In this document: piece after piece, positions 25,201-36,537 of the stretch | Layout: every line of letters starts with the position of its first letter | Numbering within the stretch: the first letter of the stretch is position 1 | DNA from: Rotaria sordida | Lineage: Eukaryota > Rotifera > Eurotatoria > Philodinida > Philodinidae | Length of the DNA stretch: 64,000 bases | Reading direction: 5' to 3' | NCBI GenBank assembly: GCA_905250125.1 | Contig: CAJNOL010000099.1 | Coordinates: forward strand, 124,001 to 188,000 | Translations under genes and position numbers: made by a program | Notes under the pieces: model-generated | What the model saw: the letters and a program-made list of their open reading frames with translations, nothing else | What the model was told of the DNA's origin: nothing | Databases searched by the model: none

Positions 25201-28200
25201 ACTGTCGTAGTAAGATAGTTTTGATAATCTTAATATTCCAATTACAGTGACTATAAGATCTACTTATAGACTTACAATCAAGTACTACGTCGATCATTCG
25301 ACAAGAGAAAGCTACGAAACCAAACTAAAACAGACTTGTTATTAATCACTAAGACCAATGAAATCGCTACAATCTTAAGCGAAACAAAAGTTTATTACAA
25401 TCGAAAAGCGCTTAGTCTTGCATACATTTTAGTTTTTAAACTTTCATTCGTACTTGACTCATTTAATTTTATCGAGCAGCGTACGAAGTAGAAAGATAAC
25501 AACAACATTTCGGAGATTGATTTTAGGTTTACCAAATCTGACTACGACACTGCCATTTAAGTATAGTATCGAGAGTCTTCTCTTTGTCATACATCGTTCG
25601 AAGTCAAAAAAACAAATATTCAATTGAACTTCCGTTCACCAGAAAGATGAATACTCGTTTCTTAATGATTGATGTTTTATGGCTGAATTCTTACATATTT
25701 ATGTTGTAGACTTGTAACATTGTCATTTTTTTTTTATCTCATAAGTTAAACAAATCTTCATTCGAATGTATCGATAGGAGAGTTTATCGGATCCATAATT
25801 TTCAGACCCAGACTCAATCGGAATCATACTTTGATACTCTTAATGAAATTTTCTGCTTGAAATTGGACAGTCGCCACAAACATACATCATGCTTTTTTTT
25901 TGTATTGAGTGACCACCGCACTCACACATTTCTTAGACAAATAGGATCCGTCACCTTAGTTCCGAATCCAATGGATTCTAATTTCTAGTCTTCTACATGT
26001 TTATTATGATATAATACTTCAATCAAAATGAAGTTTGAATGCTATTTAGAAATGGTTATGGCAAAACATTCTTTATCTACATGTAATAATGAAAAAGATG
26101 ATCAAGATGATGGTATTATTATTGATCATCTTGATTTATCATCTGTACCTTTACCATGGTATCGTTCTCATCCATTATGGTCAAATATGATAGCAAAAAC
26201 ATTTGATGAAACATACAAATGTCATTCAAATTTTCTTGATGCACATCCAGCTATAACGACTAAAATGCGAAGTGTTTTATGTGATTGGCTTATTGAAGTA
26301 AAAGAAACGAAAAAAAAAAAAAAAAAATTTTTTTTGTATTAAGCATAAAAATTATATTTTCTAGGTTGCAGAAGTTTATCATCTTCATCGAGAAACATAT
26401 CATTTAGCTATTGCTTATATTGATCAGTATTTATGTAATACAAATAATTTACCTAAAACAAAACTTCAATTACTTGGTATAACTGCACTATTTATTGCAG
26501 CTAAAATCGAAGTAAATATAAATATCAATTATTTATCTTATATAAAAACTATATTGTTTTTTTTTTTCTTAGGAAATATATCCACCACGTATATCTGAAT
26601 TTGCATATGTTACTGATAAAGCTTATTATGAAAGTGATATTCTTGATATGGAATTAGATATAATGAATGTAAGTGTCGTTTTTTTTTTTTTATATATGTG
26701 AAATAATTTTGTGAATTTTTTAGATATTAAATTGGTATATAAATCCAATGACATCAATTAGTTGGTTATTAGCTTTTCTTCAAGTTGAACCAGAAATTGA
26801 ATTGATGAATAATTGTTTAACATCATCACCATCACCAACAAATGTTACACCATCACATCATGATCGTTGTATAAAAAAACGACGTTTATCAATATCAACT
26901 ATTCAAAAATCATCATCATCATCAGACAGTGAAATTTTGAAAACTTCAATGTTAACAAATGTACATCGAACACCAATGTTTCTTCAAACATTTTCATTAG
27001 TTGTTCGAGTAAATTTATTTTTAATTGTTGTTTTCAAATAAAAGAAATATATTGATTGTTTTGTTTTAGTTACTTGATTTTTGTTCACTTGATATTGAAT
27101 ATTCACAATTTCCAAAGAATGTACTGGCTGCAACAGCTATTCTTGCTTGCAAACCGAATTGGCCTGTTGAACAGATTACTTGTAAGTTAAAATACGATTC
27201 AATTAAGATGAAAAATGTTATGTACAAGTCAAATCTCAGACTCAAAAACAAAAAAAACATTAGTTGATTAGGTCGAGATTCAGTCAATGGAATGCAGAAG
27301 ACAAATTTCCGAGAGAATCTCTTCCACCTGCTGCCTTTCGATTGCAATGGTTGTTTGCCTATAGACACTACATAGTGTTCTAATAAAAATCCTAAAAGTG
27401 TTTCGGTTCCTATTAAAATTCGTCTAAGCTATGGAATTTTTAATAGGTCTATTTTCTAAAGACATCAGGTTTTTGGAAAACTCGGTTTTTTTTTGAATTT
27501 CGATCTGAAACATTGTGCATATAGAGAACTCAATTAGATTGACTTCCGTAAAAAAGAATTCAGAAACTTTGAACAACGTCTCTTCGAGATATGACGCTTT
27601 CAAAAAACATCTGTTGTACATAGTATCCATGGAAAAGAGTCTATTCATATCTCGAAGAGACTTTGTTCAAAAAGTCTGGATTTTTTTATGGAAATTAATC
27701 TAGTTGAGTTTTCTATATTCACAATGTTTCAGATCGAAAAACGAAAATACGGGTTTATCGAAAATCTGGGACCGCTAGAAAATAAACATTAAAATCTCAA
27801 TAGGAATTCAAATCCTGTTGAAGGTTTTTTTAGAACAATATGTAGTATCTATAGGCAAAAAAATCATTGAAATCGAAAATTCAGTGAGACTGATAATAAT
27901 TTCTAAATCGATTCATTAACTTTCCATCGCTTTTTGAATCCTGCACTGATTTATAAATATTTTAGCTTATAGTAACCTGTAACTCTTCAAAAATTATTTT
28001 GGACTTTTTAACGGAACACATATCGTTGCAGTGTCAACTATCTGGGAGTATATGTCATAGAACCATTCTTCATCGCGGCTACTTTATTTCCTTGGAAGAA
28101 TTTCCCTATTGGTATTCATTATAGTTCTTAATATCTGTAGGATTGTCTGCTTATTATATTCTGTCTGATTATTTGTCTGGTTTTGTTTTAGCTTTAAATG

Positions 28201-28609
28201 ATGATGATCTATATATATGCAGTGATTGGATGAAACCATTTTTTGATGTACTTTATTTTGGTCAAAATTTAATGTCAATACCAGTTCCAGCATCACGACC
28301 ATCACCTGCTATACCTATCGATGAGATATATTCAATACAAATACATAATATCTCTTTGGATTTACTTGTAAATTAATTTAATTTGAATATTTTTGTTTTT
28401 TATTTTATTTTATTTAAATATTTTAGGATAATGTTTATAAAAAACGTCCGAAATTTATTCCACCAGTAGCAAATAATCGGCCGTTTCGAAATCTTGTCAA
28501 TCGTTTATCATGGTTACCAACACCACCAACATCTTTAGAAAAACAACAACATGAAATTATTATTAATGAAGAAGAACAACTTCAAATAACAGAAGTCGTA
28601 TCAGTATGA
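22300..28609 (+). CDS. CCNE: G1/S-specific cyclin E
   Basis: Eleven exons: 22300-22362, 22430-22480, 24660-24704, 24846-24912, 26050-26297, 26365-26511, 26573-26668, 26724-27008, 27070-27181, 28192-28367 and 28427-28609, giving 490 aa. Cyclin E activates CDK2 at S-phase entry. Seen: a Ser/Lys-rich N-terminus; PLPWYRSHPLWSNM; the cyclin-box start MRSVLCDWLIEV joined by splicing to VAEVYHLHRETYHLA; LGITALFIAAKIEEIYPP; FAYVTDKAY; and ILNWYINPMTSISWLLAF. An insertion of about 60 residues (Ser/Pro/Thr-rich, with KKRRLS and a Ser run) splits the cyclin box before LVVRLLDFCSLDIEYSQFPKNVLAATAIL. Exon 10 uses the acceptor at 28191; an acceptor-like AG at 28140 would create a stop. The tail has SLDLLDNVYKKR and a PTPPTS cluster resembling the cyclin E TPP degron. 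Introns 2, 4 and 9 are 1-2.2 kb; intron 9 holds a foldback. The four short N-terminal exons rest on phase and composition only. Confidence 0.92.
22481..24659 (+). other. Long intron 2 of cyclin E, nothing recognised
   Basis: 2.2 kb between two short N-terminal exons. It contains only small open frames without coding character and poly-A/poly-T runs. A TGTGGG-like complement (CATACCCACATCCAT) occurs near 22789. Confidence 0.5.
24913..26049 (+). other. Intron 4 of cyclin E, nothing recognised
   Basis: 1.1 kb between GTATGA and CTATTTAG. No repeat or exon was identified. If the N-terminal exons are not part of this gene, translation would start inside exon 5 or at 26028. Confidence 0.45.
27340..27890. 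mobile_element. Foldback element in cyclin E intron 9
   Basis: Arms of about 275 bp meet near 27625. TTGCCTATAGACACTACATA pairs with a TATGTAGTATCTATAGGCAA counterpart near 27838-27857, TTTCGATCTGAAACATTGTG pairs with CACAATGTTTCAGATCGAAA, and GTCTCTTCGAGATATGA pairs with TCATATCTCGAAGAGAC. The element explains about half of the 1-kb intron. It has no coding capacity; open frames inside follow the symmetry. Confidence 0.8.
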
Positions 28610-29817
28610 ACAAATCGAGTCAGATCTATATATATATATTTTTTTCTATAACAAAAGATAGATGGAGTATGTGTCCTTTTTTTTAATTATTTTCCATATT
28701 CTCTATTTTCTTACAATGATCATTGAGATTTATATTTTGGTGATTAAGTCAGATGAGAAAGATATGAAAATAGTTTTTCTCTTATTGCTTCTTTTTTTTT
28801 ATAAAAAAAAAAACAAAAAACAAAAGCCGGCAAATAGCCGATCTTTTCTTTGTGTTCTTCTATTTCGACTACTTTTTTTTTTTTTGTTCATTCGATTGTT
28901 TTTCTTCCTGACATTTATTCTAAATGACTGTTTTACATATTATTTTTCTTTTTTTGTTGTCATTGTCGATTTATGTTTGTCAAGTCTACGTGTTCATCAA
29001 AGTTTTTTTGTTCTTTTGTCTTATGTCAGTCCTTTTCTTCCCTGTCTTCGTCTAAATTCTCATACGTGTTTTTTCTGTTGTTTATCATGTCGGATTTTCT
29101 TCATATTATTGTTGATGTTTATGTGTGTCTAACGACGATTTATAAGAGAAAAAAAAAAAGTAGCAATAAGAACATCGAAAAGATAATTGTTGAAAAAGAA
29201 AATCGTCGTAAAAAAGAAATAAAAAGAGAAGATGATTATTATTTGATTTCTTACAGTTTGAAAAGAAGAGAACGATGCATTGTTATACACTTGTTTTTTT
29301 AGAAATTAGGAAAAGAAAGAAAAATTAGCTGAAAATAGATTTATGCAATACTTTTCTGATAAATAACATTTTCAATCGATTTTTCATGATCGTCAAAATC
29401 CATCAATTAGAACTTTGTATGGTATCTCTTTTTAGATAACAAAAAATACATTTGTTTGACTCATTCAATAACAATAATATTATCAATAAACACATGTTGC
29501 CGTTCGATTATTCAATCATTTAATTTACTACTTCTGTTTATTATCGTTAATCTCACTGCACTTCAATAGATCATCTGTTAGTCATACTTTCATATTATCT
29601 TCTTTTTCTTTTTCTTCTCTATTCGTTACTTTTGGATACTAGATTACTGTTTAATATAAGTTCTACTCAAATTATTATTTGGATTTTTATTAACGTTAAC
29701 AACAGCCAAAAAAAGAATTGAAAATAAACCTGGTTGAATAATCTTGGAAACCGCTGTATATATATATATCATTTTGATAAATATTTTTAGATCTGTATAT
29801 TGATTCTCTATAGAACG
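28610..29817. other. Intergenic stretch between cyclin E and SERINC
   Basis: Low-complexity T-rich then A-rich sequence. The open frame 28662-29132 is a Phe/Leu run from T-rich DNA and is not a gene. The 3' UTR of cyclin E and the SERINC promoter should lie here. Two acceptor-like AGs (29790 and 29813) precede the SERINC start. Confidence 0.5.
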
Positions 29818-32800
29818 ATGGGTCTTTGTCTTGGATCTATAGGTTCATCAATTGCATGTTGTTTTGGTAATGCATTTTGCTCACTTTGTTGTTCGGCATG
29901 CCCATCGTGTAAAGGTTCAACATCAACACGTATTGCTTATGGTCTTATTCTTTTTGTTGGTCTCATAATGTCATGTGTTATGTTGATACCTGGTCTAGAG
30001 AAAATATTAAGTAAAATTCCAGCTTTATGCCAAACTCCACATTCAAGTAATACACTAATACCAACTGGTACACGATCCTTATCCATTAATTGTTCAAAAA
30101 TAGTTGGATCTCTAGCCGTTTATCGTCTTTCACTTGGTATGTCAAGTTTTTTTTTCATTTTATCATTATTGGTAAGTTTATTATTTATGAATAAATAATA
30201 TTCGATTATATTGATTTTAATTTAGATGATAAAAGTTAAAACATCAAAGGATATTCGAGCAAAAATTCAAAATGGTTTTTGGGCATTTAAGTTATTAATA
30301 GTTATTGGTTTAATTATTGGAGCATTTTTTATTCCACATAATAGTTTTGATTATGCATTTATGATTATTGGACTCATTGGAGGATTTATTGTTAGTTAAA
30401 AAATTTAATTTTTCTTAAATTTTAATTTATTTCAGTTTTGTTTTTTAGTTTATACTTGTTCAATTACTTTTATCAATTGATTTTGTTCATTCGTAAGTGT
30501 CTATAGTTGAATAGAAAATTGTTTGTTCGATAAAGTGAAAAGATTTTCTATTTATTTGAAAAAGTAAAAAATACATCATTCAAAATTTCAATCTTAAATT
30601 CTTGATCTTTAATTTAAATTTTGAAAAAAATAACTTTACTCGTTCTAATAAATAGAAATTTGAATCTTTAAGTTTATAGAAAATTTAATTTAAAAAAGAA
30701 AAAATATTGTTTTTTTTTTAGATGGAATGAATCTTGGGTTGATCAGGTTGAATCCGGTTCAAAACGACATGGTTATGGTTTACTTTTTTTTACTTTTCTT
30801 TTTTATGCATTAACAATAGCTGGAGTTGTTCTACTTTATATTTATTATGCACCTAATCATTCTATTTGTCGTTTACATACATTTTTTATTTCATTTAATA
30901 CATGTTTATGTATTATATTATCCATAATATCAATATTACCATGTGTAAGAGAATATAATTCATCATGTGGTCTTCTTCAATCATCATTTGTTTGTCTCTA
31001 TGTATTATATTATACATGGTCTGCAATGAGTGATAATCCAAATGAAATATGTAATCCAAATATAAATTTAAAATTTCATACAATAAATTCAACAACAATA
31101 ATAAAAACAACAACTCACAATCCTAATCCAATACGACAACAACATTTATTTAATTCAATAACAATTATTGGTTTAATTTTATTTGTTTGTTCAATTTTTT
31201 ATTCAATTATAGCAACATCACGTAATAATCGTGCAAAAAAATTATTTTTATCACCATCAATTGATTCAACTATATTGGATGATGCACAATTAATTAATTC
31301 AGTATCTGATAATAAATGGATGTTAGGTAGCGATGAACATAGTCATCAACGAGTTTATGATGATGAACGTGGATCAGTTACATATAATTATTCATTATTT
31401 CATCTTATGTTTGTACTTGCAACATTATATGCAATGATGACATTAACAAAGTAAAAAAAGAAAAAAGCTTGTCGTCAGCGCAGCTACTTTAGGACGAATA
31501 TGTGGAACTCGAGGTCGTGACAAATCTAAAATCGTTACTAAATATTTGGTTGCTGATCTCTAATTTTTGACTCGGTATCAGAGATAAAAGATAAGAAATG
31601 TTATTTCGCTGAGATAGTAGTATTTTACGGATTACGGTGGCAGCGATTATTCGTTTTATCTTAATGACGTACTCTAACGATCACACTGACCTTCCATCCA
31701 TCTTCAAGACAGTAAATGTCTGGTTTCTGAATTCAAAAGAATAGATAATTACATTTATATTAATTCAAATGCGTAGGATTTGTTTCAATTTGTAGAAATT
31801 TTGATATAAAGATTTTAAAATTAGTACCAATTTAAAATTTGCTACTCCTTGTGGAACTTACATGTCTTATTTAGTCTCATTATACTAATACAAAATACGC
31901 AATATGAAACATTTCTAGCACACTATAGTTATTTTTCAAGGATAATCGATCTCTAGGAAAATGATCTATTGCATTTATTTCTGTATTTCAAACAGAAATC
32001 TTTTCTATTTATATTAGCACTCTATTTTTTGCTTGTCTTGTTACTTTTCAAAGATGGGATCGATTCGATTCCAAAAAAAGAGCACGAATCGATCTCATCT
32101 CTGTTACTTTTCATTTTCGTATTCCGTTTTTCTTAATTTAACATTATTGTTATTCGATCCATTGATCTAACTGACATAAAAGTCTGTTGTATATATCCAT
32201 TCTATCTATAGCAGATATCAACGCACTATTATATTCCTCTCGATAAGCTCACAAACACTGATATTGATTATCTTGAGTATAGTTTTATCTGTGAAAAAAT
32301 CAAAAACTGTACTATATAGAATATATTCTAGCCATTCAAATATCAAGGAAAGCTTTCGAATGTTCTAGAACACCATAAGTCTTGTTGCTACTAATACCGT
32401 TCAGTGCCTTTCTCCGTTGCTAAAGAATCCTTGGGAGAGGAGTCTGACGCCTGTTGTCCTCATTTGTTACGAAAAAGACCCGACGATCGTTGATTTTCCC
32501 ATCCTCCATTGCAAGGAAACGTGTCTAATGATCATTGACCGTGTCCGCTCCCCATTGCCATCAGGTAGATCCACAAAAACCTCAACTTAAAACTTCCTAT
32601 ATTTTTCTTCGAAAACATAAAGTGAGTTCCACAGAAAACGATTTTTTTTTTAATTTATTTTTTATTTTTATGATTAAATATTTTTTTTTTTTTTATTATT
32701 TTCAGTTGGTATAATCCAGCAAAAGATTCTAGTACATATAATAATACTTTAGCATCACTCTGGGTTAAAATTACATCAAGTTGGTTGTGTGTGCTGTTAT

Positions 32801-32853
32801 ATGTTTGGACATGTATTGTACCAGTAATATTTCCTGATCGTGATTTTTCATGA
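29818..32853 (+). CDS. SERINC: Serine incorporator (SERINC/TDE1 family)
   Basis: Five exons: 29818-30171, 30226-30390, 30449-30492, 30722-31450 and 32706-32853, giving 479 aa, usual for the family. SERINCs are about ten-pass membrane proteins linked to serine-lipid incorporation and phospholipid scrambling. Seen: MGLCLGSIGSSIACCFGNAFC with the Cys-rich start; VMLIPGLEKILSKIPALC; VYRLSLGMSSFF; DIRAKIQNGFWAFK; SIDFVHSWNESWV, with the Trp-Asn block restored across intron 3; SAMSDNP; FHLMFVLATLYAMMTLTNWYNP, restored across intron 4; and the end SSWLCVLLYVWTCIVPVIFPDRDF. The start at MGLCLG is chosen over a Met 18 nt upstream because SERINCs begin MG and an AG acceptor (29813) lies between. Intron 4 (1.26 kb) contains repeat copy 2. 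Confidence 0.96.
31850..32633. mobile_element. Dispersed repeat family, copy 2, in SERINC intron 4
   Basis: It is bounded by TGTGGAACTTAC and GTGAGTTCCACA (12-bp inverted ends, one mismatch) and aligns in the same orientation with 10950-11915. At about 32045-32105 there is a short palindromic insertion (GATGGGATCGATTCG ... CGAATCGATCTCATC) between two copies of GTTACTTTTC, so a smaller element has inserted into it and duplicated its target. No coding capacity is seen. The family is unknown. Confidence 0.8.
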
Positions 32854-32974
32854 AATAAATAAGATTTATATCATGATTCCATTGTTTGTTTTTTTTTTTA
32901 TATCTATTATTTTTCAATGCATGTGAAATTTTCTTAAGTAATGAAAATGAGTAAAAAGAAAAACAACTATGTAT

Positions 32975-33006
<32 letters not shown>

Positions 33007-34198
33007 TACTAATGTGATTTTTTTTTGAACGATAATAAATTGTATTGTGTGTATTTTTTGAAGATTATCATTCGAATAACAATTACATTTGAAGATAATG
33101 AACGAAAGTTTATTCTTAATGGAAAACAGGTATGAATGAAGTTGAAAAACTTTTATATATATCTCGTTCAGATTTTATATGTGATCGATAGGTAGGTTTA
33201 TTGATAAGTTGGAGAAAATTTTGCTCTAAAAAAATAGCAAAATCTTAACAGATAAATAATGTATATAAAACTAATTAACCATAGTTAATTTGATTTCTAA
33301 CATATACACTTCTGTCTTCCGATCTATTTAGCACTTCATCAAAATATTAATATCTAATAGAACGATGATATAGGATTATTAGCATAGATAATGGTACAAA
33401 CGTCAGTATTTCTATGTTCCCGAATACGTTGAGTTTGATGTTGTCTTGTTCATCATGTTCAATTACAGCATCATTAGTTAAGCATAATGGTAATATCAGT
33501 GAAACTGACAGGATTTTATAGATAGATACTGACATATTTTACACCTCTTCTGTTAATTTTGTTTATTCTATATGATTGAATAGAGTAGTTTGAAATTCAA
33601 TAATATAGACATAAGCAGAAGTAATCACCATGTACTTTATGAAATATCTGTATCCCATACATTTCATAAAAACTATTTCAATAGTATAGTGAGTCGAAAA
33701 TGATTATCGTTTGTATTTGTGATGATTTAGCAAGAAAATATTACAGTATCTTATTCAAAAAATATTCTTGTGGCATTGATAGAGTCAAGAGCTTCTATAA
33801 AAGTCTAATTCTTTTTCGTATTTCAAATGTAACAATCATTCGGTAGATATAGAATCAGTCACATTGTTGAATGACTGGTAGAGTTCTGTAGAAATCGAGA
33901 CATAAAATTTTGCTTTATTGAAACATAAAACTTTCGAAAAAATTCTCAACATGTGAATATACATGTGTCGATTGTGTTACCCATGAATACTATTCATTTT
34001 CTTTGTCAACAAGACGAACTGTTTTTTTGTTTAAACTCTCGTCGTCTATGTAAACAAAAAATAACACGATTACTCCTTGTCACATGTATTTTTTAAACTA
34101 ATGGAGACTTTTATGTATCGTTTGAAGATTAGATTGTCTCGCTGACATAGAATTTTGTGAAATAATAACAGCGCTTTCGTATGACGGAAGTGCTGTCG
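32854..34198. other. Intergenic stretch 3' of SERINC
   Basis: AATAAA directly follows the SERINC stop (32854-32859). A TTTA tandem run lies at about 32968-33006. A short hairpin with ACAGCGCTT and AAGTGCTGT arms lies at about 34168-34197. No gene is seen. Confidence 0.5.
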
Positions 34199-35039
34199 AA
34201 CAGGTCTAGGATAGTTGCTCGCACGAACAGTTGCGCGCGGACACTTGTTCGCTCAGACACTTGCTCGCTGTACAGACTTTTACAAAAATTTGGAATAAAA
34301 TAATGAAAGAATAATGATACAATAAATTAATTTTATATGGGAAAATGATCATCATCATACACTAATTGATTAATTGTTCCAATATTTTTTCAATTGACAG
34401 TTCTAATATAATGACAACTTGTAATCAACGAAATAGGGCGTGGGTGTGGTTGTTGGTCTTGTGTTCATCTACACCCACACTCTCATAACATTATTAATCT
34501 TAATACAATAAGTAATGTTAATTGTAGAGATTTTCTTTAACAATAAATCTATATTTTCAACAGAAAATATATATATATATATATATATTCAATTATAAAA
34601 TGAATGAAAGTGAGAAAAAATTATGTTCATTTGCAATTTTGAGTTTCTTTTCGACGGATTGTTTGAAAAGATATTAATAACTGTGATATCAATAACTTGT
34701 ACATCATTAACATTGAACACCATGAACGATAGAAAACATGTATTTTTTCTGTTGTAACATCTGTTTTTAAGTTCTCGTGGTATAAGATTGTAAATGATCG
34801 TAATATACAAAGATTGAAAATTTCCATAAAAAAATGTAGATTTATTGTTAAAGAAAACTCTCTACAATTAACATTACTTATTGTATTAATTGAATCGAAT
34901 CTCATGTATTTTTCCTATCCATACATTATTAATCTTGTTTTTTGAATTACATATTCTCTCTACTTTATAAATCGCGAGCAAGTGTCCTAGTGAGCAAGTG
35001 TCCGCGGGCAACTGTCCATGCGAGCAACTGTCTGTTTCC
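34199..35039. mobile_element. 840-bp inverted-repeat element with reiterated 14-bp end motif
   Basis: Imperfect terminal inverted repeats of about 70 bp (34200-34277 and 34971-35040) each contain several copies of a GGACACTTGCTCGC-like unit. An inner inverted pair is also present: GTAATGTTAATTGTAGAG near 34510 with CTCTACAATTAACATTAC near 34860. The interior has an AT microsatellite (34568-34588) and a TGTGGG-like hairpin. It has no coding capacity. The reiterated end motif would suit transposase-binding sites. Confidence 0.75.
34436..34488. repeat. TGTGGG-like hairpin
   Basis: AGGGCGTGGGTGTGGTTG is followed by CTACACCCACACTC about 20 bp later. It belongs to the same class as the hairpin at 7506. 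Confidence 0.55.
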
Positions 35040-35053
35040 CAAATAGAACTAAC

Positions 35054-35103
35054 GTGTGAGTGTGGGTGTTATCGAAGAGAACACTCATATCCACATCCAC
35101 CTA
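35054..35103. repeat. TGTGGG-like hairpin
   Basis: GTGAGTGTGGGTGTTATCG is followed by CACTCATATCCACATCCACC. It lies just outside the inverted-repeat element ending at 35039. Confidence 0.5.
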
Positions 35104-36537
35104 TAAATATAGAAAAATTCATGAACAGAAAATACAGTAGACTGTTATGAATTTAAAAAAATAGTGAATCAGCATGGAATGAATACATTCTTGTTTTTAT
35201 ATCATTTTTATACTTAGTAATAACATAGATTGAAAATTAGTTTAACGTAGTTTATATTTTTGAAGCATGATATTATTTTATTTATTTTTAATAAGGCAAT
35301 TTTAATCATTGATTTTGTTTGAAGTATGAAACTAAAACGTCTGGTTGGCATTCATTTACTGTGTGTATCAAAAAATTTTGCGATAGTTTTTGTTGCCTAA
35401 ATCTCTCTGTTCACGAGCGTGATAAAACGTTAGTCACTTGTTTTCAAAAAATGCATTGTTGAATGTTCCACTGGGATGTTACGAGCCAATCTTAACAGCT
35501 ATTATCTAACCTTTAATAGACTATTAACACAGTAAACATGTGTGTCATGATATTAATCATTTTCTACTAGAAAAATGATGAGAAAGCTGAAAATTTCTGA
35601 ATTTCGGTATTGTTCATTCATTTTGAATGCAACAATTGAAACGAATCAGAAATCTAATACGGCCTTCAAAACATGATGATTATTACCCTGTTCTCATCTC
35701 AAATACAAGCAAAACATAACGTTTGCGTTCACTTGTCTGGATGCTTCACTCTAAAGTACACTTCTTTTGCTTTTTGTTCTCCAGTACATTATCTACAACC
35801 AGTGAACTTGTTGTGAAGATTACTAAATCCTGTGTTCCTCGATTGAACATTCTCAACTGTTAAAAGAAATACGAACAAAAAATTAAACTTAAACAAACAA
35901 AATCACATAATGAAAACTTGAATTGAAAATATGTTATAGATAAATCAGTGTTAATCTTAAAGGAAGTATTGATGAATTGACACATCTTTTCGTTTTTTTC
36001 ACACTATCTCGGACAATATTGATATGTTATATTAATTTGACTGAGGAGAGTCTAAGTTGTCAATCAAAAGATGAATTTTTCCTTGTGGATAATAACATGA
36101 CTCAGTTTTAGTTATGTATTTAAATTTAGAAAATCGCTATAAAGATTTGGTTATATCATCCAAGCAGAGCATTTGATGGCGTGTCGTTTGAAAACAAAAT
36201 GGTCAATGTTGTATCATACTCCTAAACAGAGATACATACACGACAAAAAAATGTCTCAGAACGTTTGCCTCATGTGGTACATGAAAAAAAGATCAATGAT
36301 AAAAATAAGCATATGCATGTCTCAAAATATCTGAATTACGAATAAAATGTATAGCTGAAAACAAGAATAATCTTTTTAGGGCTATGCTGATGAAATATTT
36401 CTGCTGTTTTAAATTACGAATTTTATGTTAATTATATTATTTTATTGTAAAAAAATAAACAAACTACTATTGAATAAATTCTCTATCTAATATATAAATA
36501 AAACAAAATTCGTTTGTTTTTTTTTTTATATTTAGTC
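35104..36537. other. Intergenic stretch upstream of the ABC transporter
   Basis: AT-rich sequence with no gene or clear repeat. A T-rich tract ending tatatttag (36535) lies 2 nt before the ABCB9 start and looks like a trans-splice acceptor or the end of a UTR intron. Confidence 0.5.

Noticed and set aside
28140-28191. Extending cyclin E exon 10 upstream to the AG at 28140
   Set aside because: Joined to exon 9 it would create an immediate stop. The acceptor at 28191 keeps phase and gives the expected length.
28662-29132. 156-codon Phe/Leu-rich frame
   Set aside because: Product of T-rich low-complexity DNA, with no plausible start context or family.
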